Shown: positions 7,817 through 16,422 of the stretch, piece by piece
How positions within the stretch are numbered: the first letter of the stretch is position 1
How the letters are laid out: each line of letters starts with the position of its first letter
Origin: Sphingobacterium tabacisoli
GTDB taxonomy: Bacteria > Bacteroidota > Bacteroidia > Sphingobacteriales > Sphingobacteriaceae
Direction of reading: 5' to 3'
Assembly (NCBI RefSeq): GCF_017908035.1
Contig: NZ_JAEQMU010000001.1
Coordinates: 2,170,001-2,234,000, forward strand
DNA: 64,000 nucleotides
Translations under genes and position numbers: made by a program
Notes under the pieces: generated by a model
What the model saw: the letters and a program-made list of their open reading frames with translations, nothing else
Told to the model about the DNA's origin: nothing
Database searches by the model: none

Positions 7817-9412
7817 TTAGAATGGGGCATCATCGGGCATATCATTCATCCTTGAAGGCATTGTAATACCACCTCCACCGAAATCCTCAAAGGAAGAGGA
7901 CGGCATCATCGGAGACGCGCCAAAAGGAGAGTCACCTCCTCCGCCACCGAAGGAATCACCTCCACCCATTCCGGAAAAATCGTCTTCTAAATCCACAAAC
8001 TTCACAAACTTACCCACAAACTTCAGAGGTACAATACCAGTCTCACCGTTACGGTGCTTAGCAATAATTACCTCACCGACCCCCGCCGTAGGACGACCTT
8101 CTTCATCCTCCGTCAAGCCATAATACTCGGGACGATACAAGAATAGTACCATATCCGCATCCTGCTCAATAGAACCTGACTCCCGTAAATCGGATAGCAT
8201 CGGACGTTTAGCATTACCTGGACGCGACTCTACAGCACGACTTAACTGGGATAACGCTAGTACTGGAATATTCAATTCTTTGGCAACAGATTTCAATGCA
8301 CGGGAAATACTACCAATCTCTTGTTCACGATTCCCACCGCCTTTACCTTCTGATTTACCATGCATTAACTGCAAGTAATCGACAATCACCATTTGTATAT
8401 CATGTTGCGCCTTAAGACGTCTACATTTGGCTCTAAATTCGAAAACGTTTAGCGCCGGGGTGTCATCAATAATAAGTGGGGCTTCGGTCAGCCTGCCAAT
8501 TCTTGAATGCAATTGTTGCCATTCATGATCCGCAAGATTTCCTTTTTTAAGTTTTTCCTGCTCAATCTCGGTCTCACCCGCAATGAGACGATTTACCAAT
8601 TGCACAGAGGACATCTCTAACGAGAACACAGCCACAGCCTTCTCGTGATCTACAGCAGCATTACGCGCTACAGATAATACGAAAGCTGTCTTTCCCATCG
8701 CAGGACGTGCTGCAATAATCACCAAATCGGAAGGTTGCCAACCTGATGTCATTCGATCCAACGCCGTCAATCCCGATGGCACACCAGTAAGACCGTCAGT
8801 ACGATCGCGCAACGCCTCTAGGTTACTGATTGCCTCACGCATAATATCATCCATCTTACGGGAGTCTCTACGCAAGTTATTTTGTGCAATATCAAAAAGA
8901 CTCTTTTCTGCATGATCCAGTAAATCAAAGATATCACTGGTCTCATCGTAAGAGGAATTGATAATTTCGGAAGATACTTTAATCAGTTCTCGCTGAATAT
9001 ATTTCTGCGAAATAATTCGAGCATGATACTCAATATTAGCAGCAGAGACAACACGATCCGTAAGCTGAGTGATATAGAAAGCTCCCCCTACCATCTCCAA
9101 GGCCCCCATTTGTCTCAACTCAGTGGTGACTGTTAAAATATCTATTGGTGAGGTCTTTTGAAACAGACTAAAAATAGCCTCAAATATCTTTTGGTGAGCC
9201 TCTTTATAAAAAGATTCGGCTTTTAGAACATCAATAACTTCACTCAGGGCGTTTTTCTCTAGCATAAGCGCCCCCAACACAGCCTCTTCTAAATCTAAAG
9301 CTTGAGGAGGAAGTTTGCCCAATCCACTGACCAGATTATTTAAACCTGTACGTTTCTTACTAAAACCTGTTCGCCCTGCATTAGATGATTGCCCTGTGTG
9401 TTCCTGATCCAT
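7817..9412 (-). CDS. dnaB: Replicative DNA helicase DnaB
   Basis: Hexameric 5'-3' helicase at the replication fork. The N-terminal domain (about 36-140) begins PPQALDLEEAVLGALM. The RecA-like domain has Walker A ARPAMGKT (235-242), VVDYLQLM-type Walker B (IVDYLQLMHG) and the DLRESGSIEQDAD segment. The 531 residues exceed the roughly 470 of E. coli DnaB because of a Gly/Asp-rich, probably disordered tail from about residue 474 that ends in DMPDDAPF, which resembles the C-terminal peptide of SSB. A -7 element lies at 9483-9490 on the same strand. The gene faces away from menG across a candidate origin. Confidence 0.96.
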   Translation of the reverse strand: MDQEHTGQSSNAGRTGFSKKRTGLNNLVSGLGKLPPQALDLEEAVLGALMLEKNALSEVIDVLKAESFYKEAHQKIFEAIFSLFQKTSPIDILTVTTELRQMGALEMVGGAFYITQLTDRVVSAANIEYHARIISQKYIQRELIKVSSEIINSSYDETSDIFDLLDHAEKSLFDIAQNNLRRDSRKMDDIMREAISNLEALRDRTDGLTGVPSGLTALDRMTSGWQPSDLVIIAARPAMGKTAFVLSVARNAAVDHEKAVAVFSLEMSSVQLVNRLIAGETEIEQEKLKKGNLADHEWQQLHSRIGRLTEAPLIIDDTPALNVFEFRAKCRRLKAQHDIQMVIVDYLQLMHGKSEGKGGGNREQEIGSISRALKSVAKELNIPVLALSQLSRAVESRPGNAKRPMLSDLRESGSIEQDADMVLFLYRPEYYGLTEDEEGRPTAGVGEVIIAKHRNGETGIVPLKFVGKFVKFVDLEDDFSGMGGGDSFGGGGGDSPFGASPMMPSSSFEDFGGGGITMPSRMNDMPDDAPF

Positions 9413-9482
9413 TTTTGATTAATATTACCGTCCAACAATATAAAATACAATACCCTACAGATACTATAAAAATACCGTTAAA

Positions 9483-9490
9483 CAAAGGTA
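9483..9490 (-). promoter_or_regulatory. Candidate dnaB -7 promoter element
   Basis: On the minus strand the sequence reads TACCTTTG, an exact TANNTTTG match 70 bp upstream of the dnaB ATG. The -33 box is not clear. Confidence 0.4.
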
Positions 9491-9583
9491 CTAAAAATAC
9501 TTGCTCTCTATTTTTTTAGTTCTTCACATCGAAAAAAAACAAAAACGACAGGCTCCACATCCCTCCTATCCCACAAGCCTTTA

Positions 9584-9687
9584 TTTTCCACACCGCTTGT
9601 TGAAAACATGTTAAAAACAAACCGTAAAAACTCAATATCAACAACTTACAAAAGTGTGGAAAACTTTAAACAATGTTAATATCCACA
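9584..9687. other. Candidate replication origin segment: cluster of three DnaA-box-like 9-mers
   Basis: TTTTCCACA at 9584-9592, its complement TGTGGAAAA at 9655-9663, and ATATCCACA at 9679-9687 each differ by one base from TTATCCACA. They lie in the AT-rich 437-bp gene-free stretch between dnaB and menG, which also holds TGTTGAAAAC and a 130-bp very AT-rich flank (9692-9822) that could unwind. Genes point away from this gap on both sides. Apart from these boxes and two promoter elements, nothing else is seen in the gap. Confidence 0.45.
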
Positions 9688-9837
9688 TAGTCAACCAATA
9701 CTGACCCCTTCAATAAGAAAGGCTTCTTTAGAATTTCATTTTCAACACGTTAAACAAAAACAACACCCAAATAAAGTGAACCCAACAGCACTTGAGACAG
9801 CCGTTAAATATATTATATCGCAATGAAAATATTATAT

Positions 9838-9845
9838 TATCTTTG
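9838..9845 (+). promoter_or_regulatory. Candidate menG -7 promoter element
   Basis: TATCTTTG matches TANNTTTG exactly and ends 4 bp before the ATG at 9850. It supports that start over the ATG at 9823, because the longer reading frame would run through the promoter. Confidence 0.45.
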
Positions 9846-9849
9846 CTCT

Positions 9850-10590
9850 ATGTCAAATGGAGCTTCAACATTAAAACCCTACAAATCGAAAGAAGGTGGT
9901 AAAAAAGAACAGGTCGCAGACATGTTTAACAACATTTCCCACAAATACGACTTATTGAACCGAATCATGACCATGCGTATTGATGTGATTTGGCGAAAAA
10001 AGGCCATTCGATCTCTGCAATCTATCAAGCCCCAGCTCATGTTAGATGTAGCAACAGGTACAGGTGACTTCGCAATCGAATCCCTTCGCATCCTAAAGCC
10101 AAAAAAAATAATAGGCATTGACATTTCGCAAGGTATGCTGAACGTTGCTAAAGAAAAAATCTCCAAAAAAGGACTTGAGCAACAGCTTGAAGTGCAATTA
10201 GCCGATTCGGAAAACCTTCCCTTTGATGACAATACCTTTGATGCCGTAACGGTTGCTTTTGGCGTACGTAATTTTGAAAATCTAGATAAAGGTCTATCCG
10301 AAATAAACCGGGTACTGAAACCAGGAGGAAAAGCGGTTATTTTAGAACTGTCAAATCCTACTGCTTTTCCTATAAAGCAACTCTATCACCTTTATTTTCA
10401 CAAATTCATTCCTGCAATCGGCAAACTAATTTCAAAAGATTCTAGTGCCTATTCTTACCTACCTGAATCTGTGGCGAAATTTCCGGATGGCAAAAGATTT
10501 GCAACAATAACAACACAAGTTGGTTTTAAAGAAACGAAAGTAAGACCACAGACATTTGGTTTTTGCACCATATATGAGGCTATAAAATAA
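9850..10590 (+). CDS. menG: Demethylmenaquinone methyltransferase (UbiE/MenG)
   Basis: SAM-dependent C-methylation of demethylmenaquinone, the last step of menaquinone synthesis. The ATG at 9850 gives 246 residues starting MSNGASTLKPY. UbiE signatures are FNNISHKYDLLNRIM, the SAM-binding loop DVATGTGDFA, and VAFGVRNFENLDKGL. Menaquinone is the usual respiratory quinone of Bacteroidota, so menG is preferred to ubiE as a name. porT follows after 12 bp, a pairing conserved in the phylum. Confidence 0.93.
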   Translation: MSNGASTLKPYKSKEGGKKEQVADMFNNISHKYDLLNRIMTMRIDVIWRKKAIRSLQSIKPQLMLDVATGTGDFAIESLRILKPKKIIGIDISQGMLNVAKEKISKKGLEQQLEVQLADSENLPFDDNTFDAVTVAFGVRNFENLDKGLSEINRVLKPGGKAVILELSNPTAFPIKQLYHLYFHKFIPAIGKLISKDSSAYSYLPESVAKFPDGKRFATITTQVGFKETKVRPQTFGFCTIYEAIK

Positions 10591-10602
10591 AAACTAATCG
10601 AA

Positions 10603-11442
10603 ATGAAATATTTCTTCTTTATAATAGCAGGGATCCTTTTTTCTATAAACAGCTTTGGACAACGGAAAATCTCGTTACCGTTCTCCTCCTCTTATAACGA
10701 AGATGCAACTATCCTTTTGGGTATACAATACAATGTAGTCGTACAGAGTTACCAACTACAATTAAAGAAAGACTGGCAAAAACATCGTATTGACTATGGT
10801 GATACAGACCTTAACAGCCTCGGCGAACTAAAGAGCATACAGTCCAAACCAAGTATTGGTTTTTCAGTAGGAATACCTGTCGATATACGAGCAAATGAAA
10901 ATTTATATTTCACCTTCAATCCTTCTTTCCTGTTTTTTAACGGTCTAGGAATCGAGTATCAATCTACAGGGGCAAAACCGGAATGGGAAGGTAAAAGTAT
11001 CACGAGAAAACAGCGACATGTGATTAACTCTGCTGAGGGATCCAACTTCAATGCATTTGAATTTCCTCTCTCAGTTAAATTCCGTTCGGACGAAAAGATA
11101 TTAAAGAACAAATTCAATAGATACAGAGCTTACCTCATAGGTGGTGCCAGATACACGAGATGGATTGGAGTCAATGGAGAATATAAAGGGATACTCCAAC
11201 AAAATCCTGAATCCATAGCCCCCTCGCTTGTTATGAAACCAGGATACTTATCTTGGGAAGCAGGCTTAGGAGCGGATATTTTCTTCGCCTACTTTAAAAT
11301 GTCCCCTGAGATAAAATTCAACCAAAGCTTTGGAAATGTATTCGACCCAGGTCATAAATTAGCGCAAGACAACAATAGCTTTATGACCCCTATCGACAAA
11401 GGATTGATACGTAATATATATGTGAGCCTAATTTTCCAATAA
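10603..11442 (+). CDS. porT: PorT-like outer-membrane protein of the type IX secretion system
   Basis: PorT is an outer-membrane beta-barrel needed for type IX secretion. The 279-residue product has a Sec signal (MKYFFFIIAGILFSINSFGQ) and alternating strands typical of a small eight-stranded porin, with the family-like start RKISLPFSSSYNEDATILLGIQY pattern and a C-terminal strand IRNIYVSLIFQ. The identification also rests on the position directly after menG, which is the standard porT location. Other T9SS core genes (porK-N, sov) are not in this window. Confidence 0.82.
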   Translation: MKYFFFIIAGILFSINSFGQRKISLPFSSSYNEDATILLGIQYNVVVQSYQLQLKKDWQKHRIDYGDTDLNSLGELKSIQSKPSIGFSVGIPVDIRANENLYFTFNPSFLFFNGLGIEYQSTGAKPEWEGKSITRKQRHVINSAEGSNFNAFEFPLSVKFRSDEKILKNKFNRYRAYLIGGARYTRWIGVNGEYKGILQQNPESIAPSLVMKPGYLSWEAGLGADIFFAYFKMSPEIKFNQSFGNVFDPGHKLAQDNNSFMTPIDKGLIRNIYVSLIFQ

Positions 11443-11496
11443 GGACGCCATTGTCTGAAAAGGAAGAGTAGAAAAAACTTGTAAAACAATAAGACG

Positions 11497-12255
11497 ATGA
11501 GAACAGTATTAATAACAGGGGCTAGCTCGGGCATTGGGGCGGCTTGTGCACGGGTATTGGCAGGAGAAGGTTATAAGCTTCTATTATGCGCGCGCCGGGC
11601 TGACCGACTGGAAGCACTCCGTAATGAAATCCACGCACAGTATCCTGATATCGACATTCATACTTTTACGCTGGACGTACGCGACAATGAAAGAGTCAAA
11701 GAAGCGATCAACTCCCTACCATCAGAATGGCAGAAGGTGGATGTTTTAATCAACAACGCTGGTCTAAGTCAAGGACTTGACGCATTGCAAGATGGAGATA
11801 CTGATGATTGGGATCGCATGATTGATACAAACGTAAAAGGCCTTCTCTATGTCAGTAAAGCCGTAATTCCTTTATTAAAAGAAAGCCAACAGGCACATAT
11901 TATAAACCTTGGGTCTATTGCTGGTAAAGAGGTTTATCCTAATGGAAATGTGTACTGTGCAACTAAACATGCCGTAGACGCACTAAACAAAGCTATGCGC
12001 ATAGATTTACTACCTTTCGGAATTAAAGTTACTGCAATAAATCCTGGAATGGTCGAAACGGAATTTTCGGAAGTTCGCTTTAAAGGAGACAAAGAGCGGG
12101 CTAAAAATGTGTACAACGGTCTCGTACCTTTATCGGGCTTAGATATTGCGGAAACAATTAGTTTTGTACTTTCCCGCCCTGCACACGTCAATATCAACGA
12201 TCTGTTAATCATGCCGACAGCACAGGCAACAGGCACAGTAGTAGTTAGAAAATAA
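11497..12255 (+). CDS. Short-chain dehydrogenase/reductase (YdfG-like)
   Basis: Cytoplasmic NAD(P)-dependent SDR of 252 residues. It shows the cofactor loop TGASSGIGAA (residues 6-15), the NNAG motif (LINNAGLS), the catalytic Ser in the NLGSIAGKEV segment, and YCATK as the YxxxK pair, plus INPGMVETEFS after it. The overall pattern is closest to YdfG-type 3-hydroxy-acid/serine dehydrogenases, although the substrate cannot be read from the sequence. It lies in a rightward run after porT. Confidence 0.88.
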   Translation: MRTVLITGASSGIGAACARVLAGEGYKLLLCARRADRLEALRNEIHAQYPDIDIHTFTLDVRDNERVKEAINSLPSEWQKVDVLINNAGLSQGLDALQDGDTDDWDRMIDTNVKGLLYVSKAVIPLLKESQQAHIINLGSIAGKEVYPNGNVYCATKHAVDALNKAMRIDLLPFGIKVTAINPGMVETEFSEVRFKGDKERAKNVYNGLVPLSGLDIAETISFVLSRPAHVNINDLLIMPTAQATGTVVVRK

Positions 12256-12272
12256 ATTAAACCCTTATAATA

Positions 12273-12722
12273 ATGTCATTAGAACTAAAAATAAATCAAG
12301 ATATCAAATCGGCTATGATCGCTAAAGATAGCGTACGTCTGAGAGGCCTTAGAGCGATCAAAGCAGCAGTATTGCTAGCTAAAACAGAAAAAGCCGGAAT
12401 AGAGGAACTAGATCAAGACACAGAAATCAAAGTGTTGCAAAAATTAGTAAAGCAGCGTAAAGAGTCTGGCGAGATCTATAAAGAACAAGGACGTGAAGAT
12501 TTGTTCCAGATTGAATTGGAAGAACAGCAAGTTATTGAAGAATATCTTCCAAAACAACTAGACCGTAGTGAGGTAGAGTCTATCATACGCACTATTATTA
12601 CAGAAACTGGTGCTTCTGGAATGAAAGATATGGGAAAGGTCATGGGATTAGCCAATCAAAAACTAGCCGGACAAGCGGATGGGAAAACGATTTCGGAACT
12701 TGTAAAAAGTTGCCTTTCTTAG
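12273..12722 (+). CDS. GatB/YqeY domain protein
   Basis: A 149-residue YqeY protein that shares the tRNA-binding tail domain of GatB; its physiological role is not established. The family pattern is complete: an N-terminal LKINQDIKSAMIAKD segment, a KQRKESGEIYKEQGR motif, EEQQVIEEYLPKQL, and the C-terminal GxMGKVMG/KTISELVKS region. It starts 17 bp after the SDR gene and is probably co-transcribed. Confidence 0.9.
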   Translation: MSLELKINQDIKSAMIAKDSVRLRGLRAIKAAVLLAKTEKAGIEELDQDTEIKVLQKLVKQRKESGEIYKEQGREDLFQIELEEQQVIEEYLPKQLDRSEVESIIRTIITETGASGMKDMGKVMGLANQKLAGQADGKTISELVKSCLS

Positions 12723-12752
12723 ACAAAAGAGATACTTACCTATTCTATAAAT

Positions 12753-12783
12753 AGAAAAGAGAACTTGATTAGTTCTCTTTTCT
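12753..12783. terminator. Hairpin shared by convergent genes
   Basis: A perfect 12-bp inverted repeat (AGAAAAGAGAAC at 12753-12764, GTTCTCTTTTCT at 12772-12783, 7-nt loop) lies between the converging yqeY and glsB-like genes and overlaps the last codons of the latter. Confidence 0.65.
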
Positions 12784-13737
12784 ATTTTCTCTACTTCCGT
12801 ACATCTTATCTCTCTCAAAAGAAGCAATATGCCTTTCCTTCTTAGGAGGATAAATATCTTCTAACGTGATGAGTATCCCGGTCTCTTCTACCTCTCCAAA
12901 TTCATCATTCATCGCTGTACCGAAAGTCATCATCGTCGGCGAGAGGTTCATATACGTATTAATGAGTGGTGGAATATTCTCTCCAAAATCCCGAACATGT
13001 TTATTCAACACCTTGTATCCATCTTTATAGGATAGCCCATCAAAAATCCCTAAAAACGGAGTTATATCGGTCTTATATCCTACCAAGAGATCTTCATAGG
13101 GTCTCACCATCCTGTTCTTGTCCGGGAAATAGCATTCCATGAAATACAATAACAGGTCTCGTGCCTGCGCATTGAAATGTGCATACATGGTAACTTTTCC
13201 AAATAGATACTTAATATCTGGATTGATGACGACTAATGCCCCGAGTCCATCCCAAAGATTGTCCAATGAAAAGAGTCCTTTTCTGTTATCAATTGAGGGT
13301 TGGTATTTAGGTTGTACCCAAGAACGCCCCAACTCAATTGTATAAGGAAGATAATTATTTATAAAATCATCTGAAAACTCAAAATAATGCAAGGTAGAAA
13401 GATGAATATTTCCTTCCTCATCCTGAGCATGATCGCAACGAATCACACGATATCCCGCGATAATCTCTTCATCTTCTGGATTCCAGGCTATTAATTGATC
13501 GTAATTATGCTCACATGTGTCATTTTCATCAATATCAAGGGCAAGACCAGTTCCTCCCCCTGCTCCGCGGAATGTCAATTCTCGCAATCTTCCTATCTCC
13601 CGCATGATATTTGGAGCAGAATGATAATTCACTAGGTAAACTTCATTATTTCCATTATTGGTATAACGTAGAAAAGCCTTTTCGATTAACTCTGCTTTGA
13701 TCAATCCCCTATCTACTGGGGCAATTATTTCTTCCAT
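12769..13737 (-). CDS. GlsB-like GNAT N-acyltransferase (glycine/aminolipid synthesis)
   Basis: Predicted to N-acylate glycine or another amino acid with a 3-hydroxy fatty acid, as GlsB/OlsB enzymes do. The 322-residue protein is of the hemolysin-like GNAT type: RELTFRGAGGGTG near residue 55, IAGYRVIRCD, ELGRSWVQPKYQ, and the LGALVVINPDIKYLFGKVT segment. It is followed after 4 bp by an acyltransferase with the HX4D motif, the same two-gene order as the Bacteroides glycine-lipid genes. The product specificity is inferred from this pairing. Confidence 0.8.
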   Translation of the reverse strand: MEEIIAPVDRGLIKAELIEKAFLRYTNNGNNEVYLVNYHSAPNIMREIGRLRELTFRGAGGGTGLALDIDENDTCEHNYDQLIAWNPEDEEIIAGYRVIRCDHAQDEEGNIHLSTLHYFEFSDDFINNYLPYTIELGRSWVQPKYQPSIDNRKGLFSLDNLWDGLGALVVINPDIKYLFGKVTMYAHFNAQARDLLLYFMECYFPDKNRMVRPYEDLLVGYKTDITPFLGIFDGLSYKDGYKVLNKHVRDFGENIPPLINTYMNLSPTMMTFGTAMNDEFGEVEETGILITLEDIYPPKKERHIASFERDKMYGSRENRKEN

Positions 13738-13741
13738 ACAA

Positions 13742-14569
13742 TTATTTCTCCGTCTTCAATTCGTATACCAGCTGTCTTGTATAAGCAGCCCATTGTCTTT
13801 CATTTTTTGAAGTATCAAAAAACGTATATGGAATTTTCTTCCCAATTTTAATAACTACTCGTTGATTACGTTGGGCAAAAAATTCATCAGCCAAATACAA
13901 CATTTCAACATTAAACTTTACGCCTAGCTTTGCTCTCCATCTCGAAAGATTATAGAAAAAACTTGAGTTTTTCCCATCAATATAGACTGGAATAACATCT
14001 TTTTTATATTTCTTAGCTTTTGAAACAAAGCTCTTTTTCCATTCTAGGTCTTCAATCTTACCATGAATCTTTCGGGAAACAAGTCCAGCCGGGAATACCA
14101 AAAGAGCGTGCTCTCCTGCATAAGCTTCCTCGATTGCAGCAATAGCATTTTTATCTTGCCCACCGATTTTATTCACACCTACGAACAGGGGTTGTAAATT
14201 TCCAACATTCATCAAGATATCATTAACTAAGAACTTGACATCCCTCCTATAGCGTCCAATAGCATGCATAAAAGCTATGCCATCTAAGCCACCTAATGGG
14301 TGATTAGAAGCGAAGATAACTGCCTCGGAATCTGGAATATTCTCTTCTCCCTCTAAAACCACTTCTACTCCCAAATCAGCAATTAATGCATCCACAAAGT
14401 CCAATCCCTGTAAATCTCTGAAACGATACATGATGTCGTTTATTTCGCTTTCATGTATGGTTCGTTCCAAATAACTTAGGAGTGGACCTGGTATCCATTT
14501 AGCAAGTCCTGGACTTTTTTTTCGTATGACTTCCCTTACTTGTATGAACTTATCTTTTTCTATCGCCAT
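13742..14569 (-). CDS. GlsA-like 1-acylglycerol-3-phosphate-type O-acyltransferase
   Basis: Predicted to O-acylate the lyso-aminolipid made by the preceding gene's partner, completing a glycine-type lipid at the inner membrane. The PlsC-like motif NHPLGGLDG supplies His and Asp of HX4D, with FPAGLVSRK as the downstream block III. The frame extends up to 14713, but the ATG at 14569 (MAIEKDKFIQ) is preferred because the extra 48 residues have no family character and would overlap the divergent CBS gene's upstream region. It is translationally close-coupled to the glsB-like gene. Confidence 0.8.
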   Translation of the reverse strand: MAIEKDKFIQVREVIRKKSPGLAKWIPGPLLSYLERTIHESEINDIMYRFRDLQGLDFVDALIADLGVEVVLEGEENIPDSEAVIFASNHPLGGLDGIAFMHAIGRYRRDVKFLVNDILMNVGNLQPLFVGVNKIGGQDKNAIAAIEEAYAGEHALLVFPAGLVSRKIHGKIEDLEWKKSFVSKAKKYKKDVIPVYIDGKNSSFFYNLSRWRAKLGVKFNVEMLYLADEFFAQRNQRVVIKIGKKIPYTFFDTSKNERQWAAYTRQLVYELKTEK

Positions 14570-14746
14570 CGTTTTTTGAAAGCACGGGGCACCCCCTATT
14601 TCGTGAAGCGTAAAAATAAAAAAATAAAGCTGTATCTCGTTAAGAAAAATACATTTTAAAACAAGTTTCTTGTGTTTTATAGCTATTTTTGAGTGAAGAT
14701 TAAACGTTTCCATATAATTAAAGGTTTAATAACTAAAATAGTAACT

Positions 14747-15406
14747 ATGTTTATCGGGCAGTACATATCCACTGATTATCATGAGGTTTTACATACAGAC
14801 ACTGTAGAATTCGTATTAGAGAAGATGAGCGAAAGTCACTCTAAGTTTCTAGCTGTTGTCAAAGGGAATGTTTTTCATGGTTTGGTCTCAGAAGAAACAC
14901 TACTTGACCAGACCGATTTACAAATACCTATAGAAGATTTAAAGATACATTTTAAATCTGTTTATCTTTTTGATTATCAACACATATACGATGCACTTCA
15001 AGTCATAACAACCTACGATTATTGCTTTATTCCGGTCTTGAATAAAAAACATGAATATATTGGTGTTTTGACTAAGCAGGATCTCTTAATTGCTCTTAAT
15101 GAAACCTTAGGAAATGATGAAGGAGCCATTATTGTTCTTGAACTTGGTATGCGTGACAATGCGCTTTCGCACATCGCCCGGATTATTGAAGCTGAAAACA
15201 CCAACATTCTCAGTACAGCAATCCACCGTCTGCCCGAGTCTTCCAAATTAGAAATGACCATAAAAGTCAACAAAACAAATATTGCAGCGGTAGTTTCTTC
15301 CTTATGGCGAAATGATTATGTCGTTAAGGCAACATTTCGTGACGGAGGACAACAGTCTGACATACAAGACCGTTATGACCTTTTGATGAATTATTTAGAT
15401 TTATAA
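14747..15406 (+). CDS. CBS-domain protein (AcuB-like)
   Basis: Two CBS motifs (about residues 1-120), which usually sense adenine nucleotides, are followed by an ACT-like regulatory segment (residues 125-200, ELGMRDNALSHIARIIEAEN). The target is unknown. The ATG at 14747 (MFIGQYISTDYHEV) is preferred to the in-frame ATG at 14693, whose 18 extra residues are not family-like. The gene is the first of the conserved cbs-nadK-porG-uppS-bamA string. The 177 bp between it and the glsA-like gene is AT-rich and shows no clear consensus promoter. Confidence 0.75.
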   Translation: MFIGQYISTDYHEVLHTDTVEFVLEKMSESHSKFLAVVKGNVFHGLVSEETLLDQTDLQIPIEDLKIHFKSVYLFDYQHIYDALQVITTYDYCFIPVLNKKHEYIGVLTKQDLLIALNETLGNDEGAIIVLELGMRDNALSHIARIIEAENTNILSTAIHRLPESSKLEMTIKVNKTNIAAVVSSLWRNDYVVKATFRDGGQQSDIQDRYDLLMNYLDL

Positions 15407-15449
15407 CCTATTCTTTGCACCTTTGTGATTTAGAAACAGCACTATAGCA

Positions 15450-16343
15450 ATGGAGCAGACGAAAATTGCAATCTTTGGTAGAATATTCAATTCGACGGTG
15501 ATCCCCTATGTCGACCATTTATTTAATTATCTAACCCAACGAAATATTCTAATTTCTGTACATGTAGAGTTTTATGATTTTTTATTAAAAAACAACTTCT
15601 CCAGACAAAATCTAGAAACGTTCACCAATCATGAGGATCTCCCCAAAGACATTAGTTTTTTATTAAGTTTAGGAGGCGATGGTACCATGCTAGCTGCGGT
15701 CTCTATAATTCGAGATTCGGGCATACCAATAGCAGGAATAAACTTTGGTCGACTGGGCTTTTTGGCTAACATCCAGAAAAACGAGATAGAGGCTGCCCTG
15801 GATCAAATACTAAACAAACAATTTAAAATCCAAAAAAGAGCATTGCTGTCAGTCGAAAGTAGCCACAAGGAACTTTTTAACGGAGAAAACTTTGCATTGA
15901 ATGATATTACTGTATTTCGTTTCGATAGCTCATCGATGATTACCATCGATGCGAAAATAGATGACGAACTTCTCAACTCCTATTGGGCCGATGGTCTTAT
16001 CATAGCTACACCAACAGGATCAACAGCTTATTCGCTAAGTTGTGGCGGGCCGATTATTATGCCAGGAAGCGGTAACTTTGTAATCACACCAATCTCTCCA
16101 CACAATCTAAATGTCCGTCCAATTGTTGTGTCTGAGAACATGACACTGAAACTGCGTATAGAAAGTCGAACTGAAAAATTCATACTGAGCTGTGACTCGA
16201 GGAGTGAAACTCTCCCTACCGTTGCAGAACTAATCATACGAAAAGCACCATTCAGCATCAATCTAATCCGTCTAGAGAAAGATGGATACTTCCGAACACT
16301 GCGAGAAAAATTGCTCTGGGGAATTGATGTCCGTAATTATTAA
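15450..16343 (+). CDS. nadK: NAD kinase
   Basis: Phosphorylates NAD to NADP in the cytoplasm. The 297-residue product has GGDGT at residues 75-79, the NDI motif (ALNDITVFR), and the WADGLIIATPTGSTAYSLSCGGPI active-site block. It starts 43 bp after the CBS gene and precedes porG. Confidence 0.95.
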   Translation: MEQTKIAIFGRIFNSTVIPYVDHLFNYLTQRNILISVHVEFYDFLLKNNFSRQNLETFTNHEDLPKDISFLLSLGGDGTMLAAVSIIRDSGIPIAGINFGRLGFLANIQKNEIEAALDQILNKQFKIQKRALLSVESSHKELFNGENFALNDITVFRFDSSSMITIDAKIDDELLNSYWADGLIIATPTGSTAYSLSCGGPIIMPGSGNFVITPISPHNLNVRPIVVSENMTLKLRIESRTEKFILSCDSRSETLPTVAELIIRKAPFSINLIRLEKDGYFRTLREKLLWGIDVRNY

Positions 16344-16422
16344 ACTATATAAGTGATTTAACAAAAATTAAGGTTACACTATTATTGCAAAAACTTTATC
16401 TTTACAACCAAAATCAGTAAAG

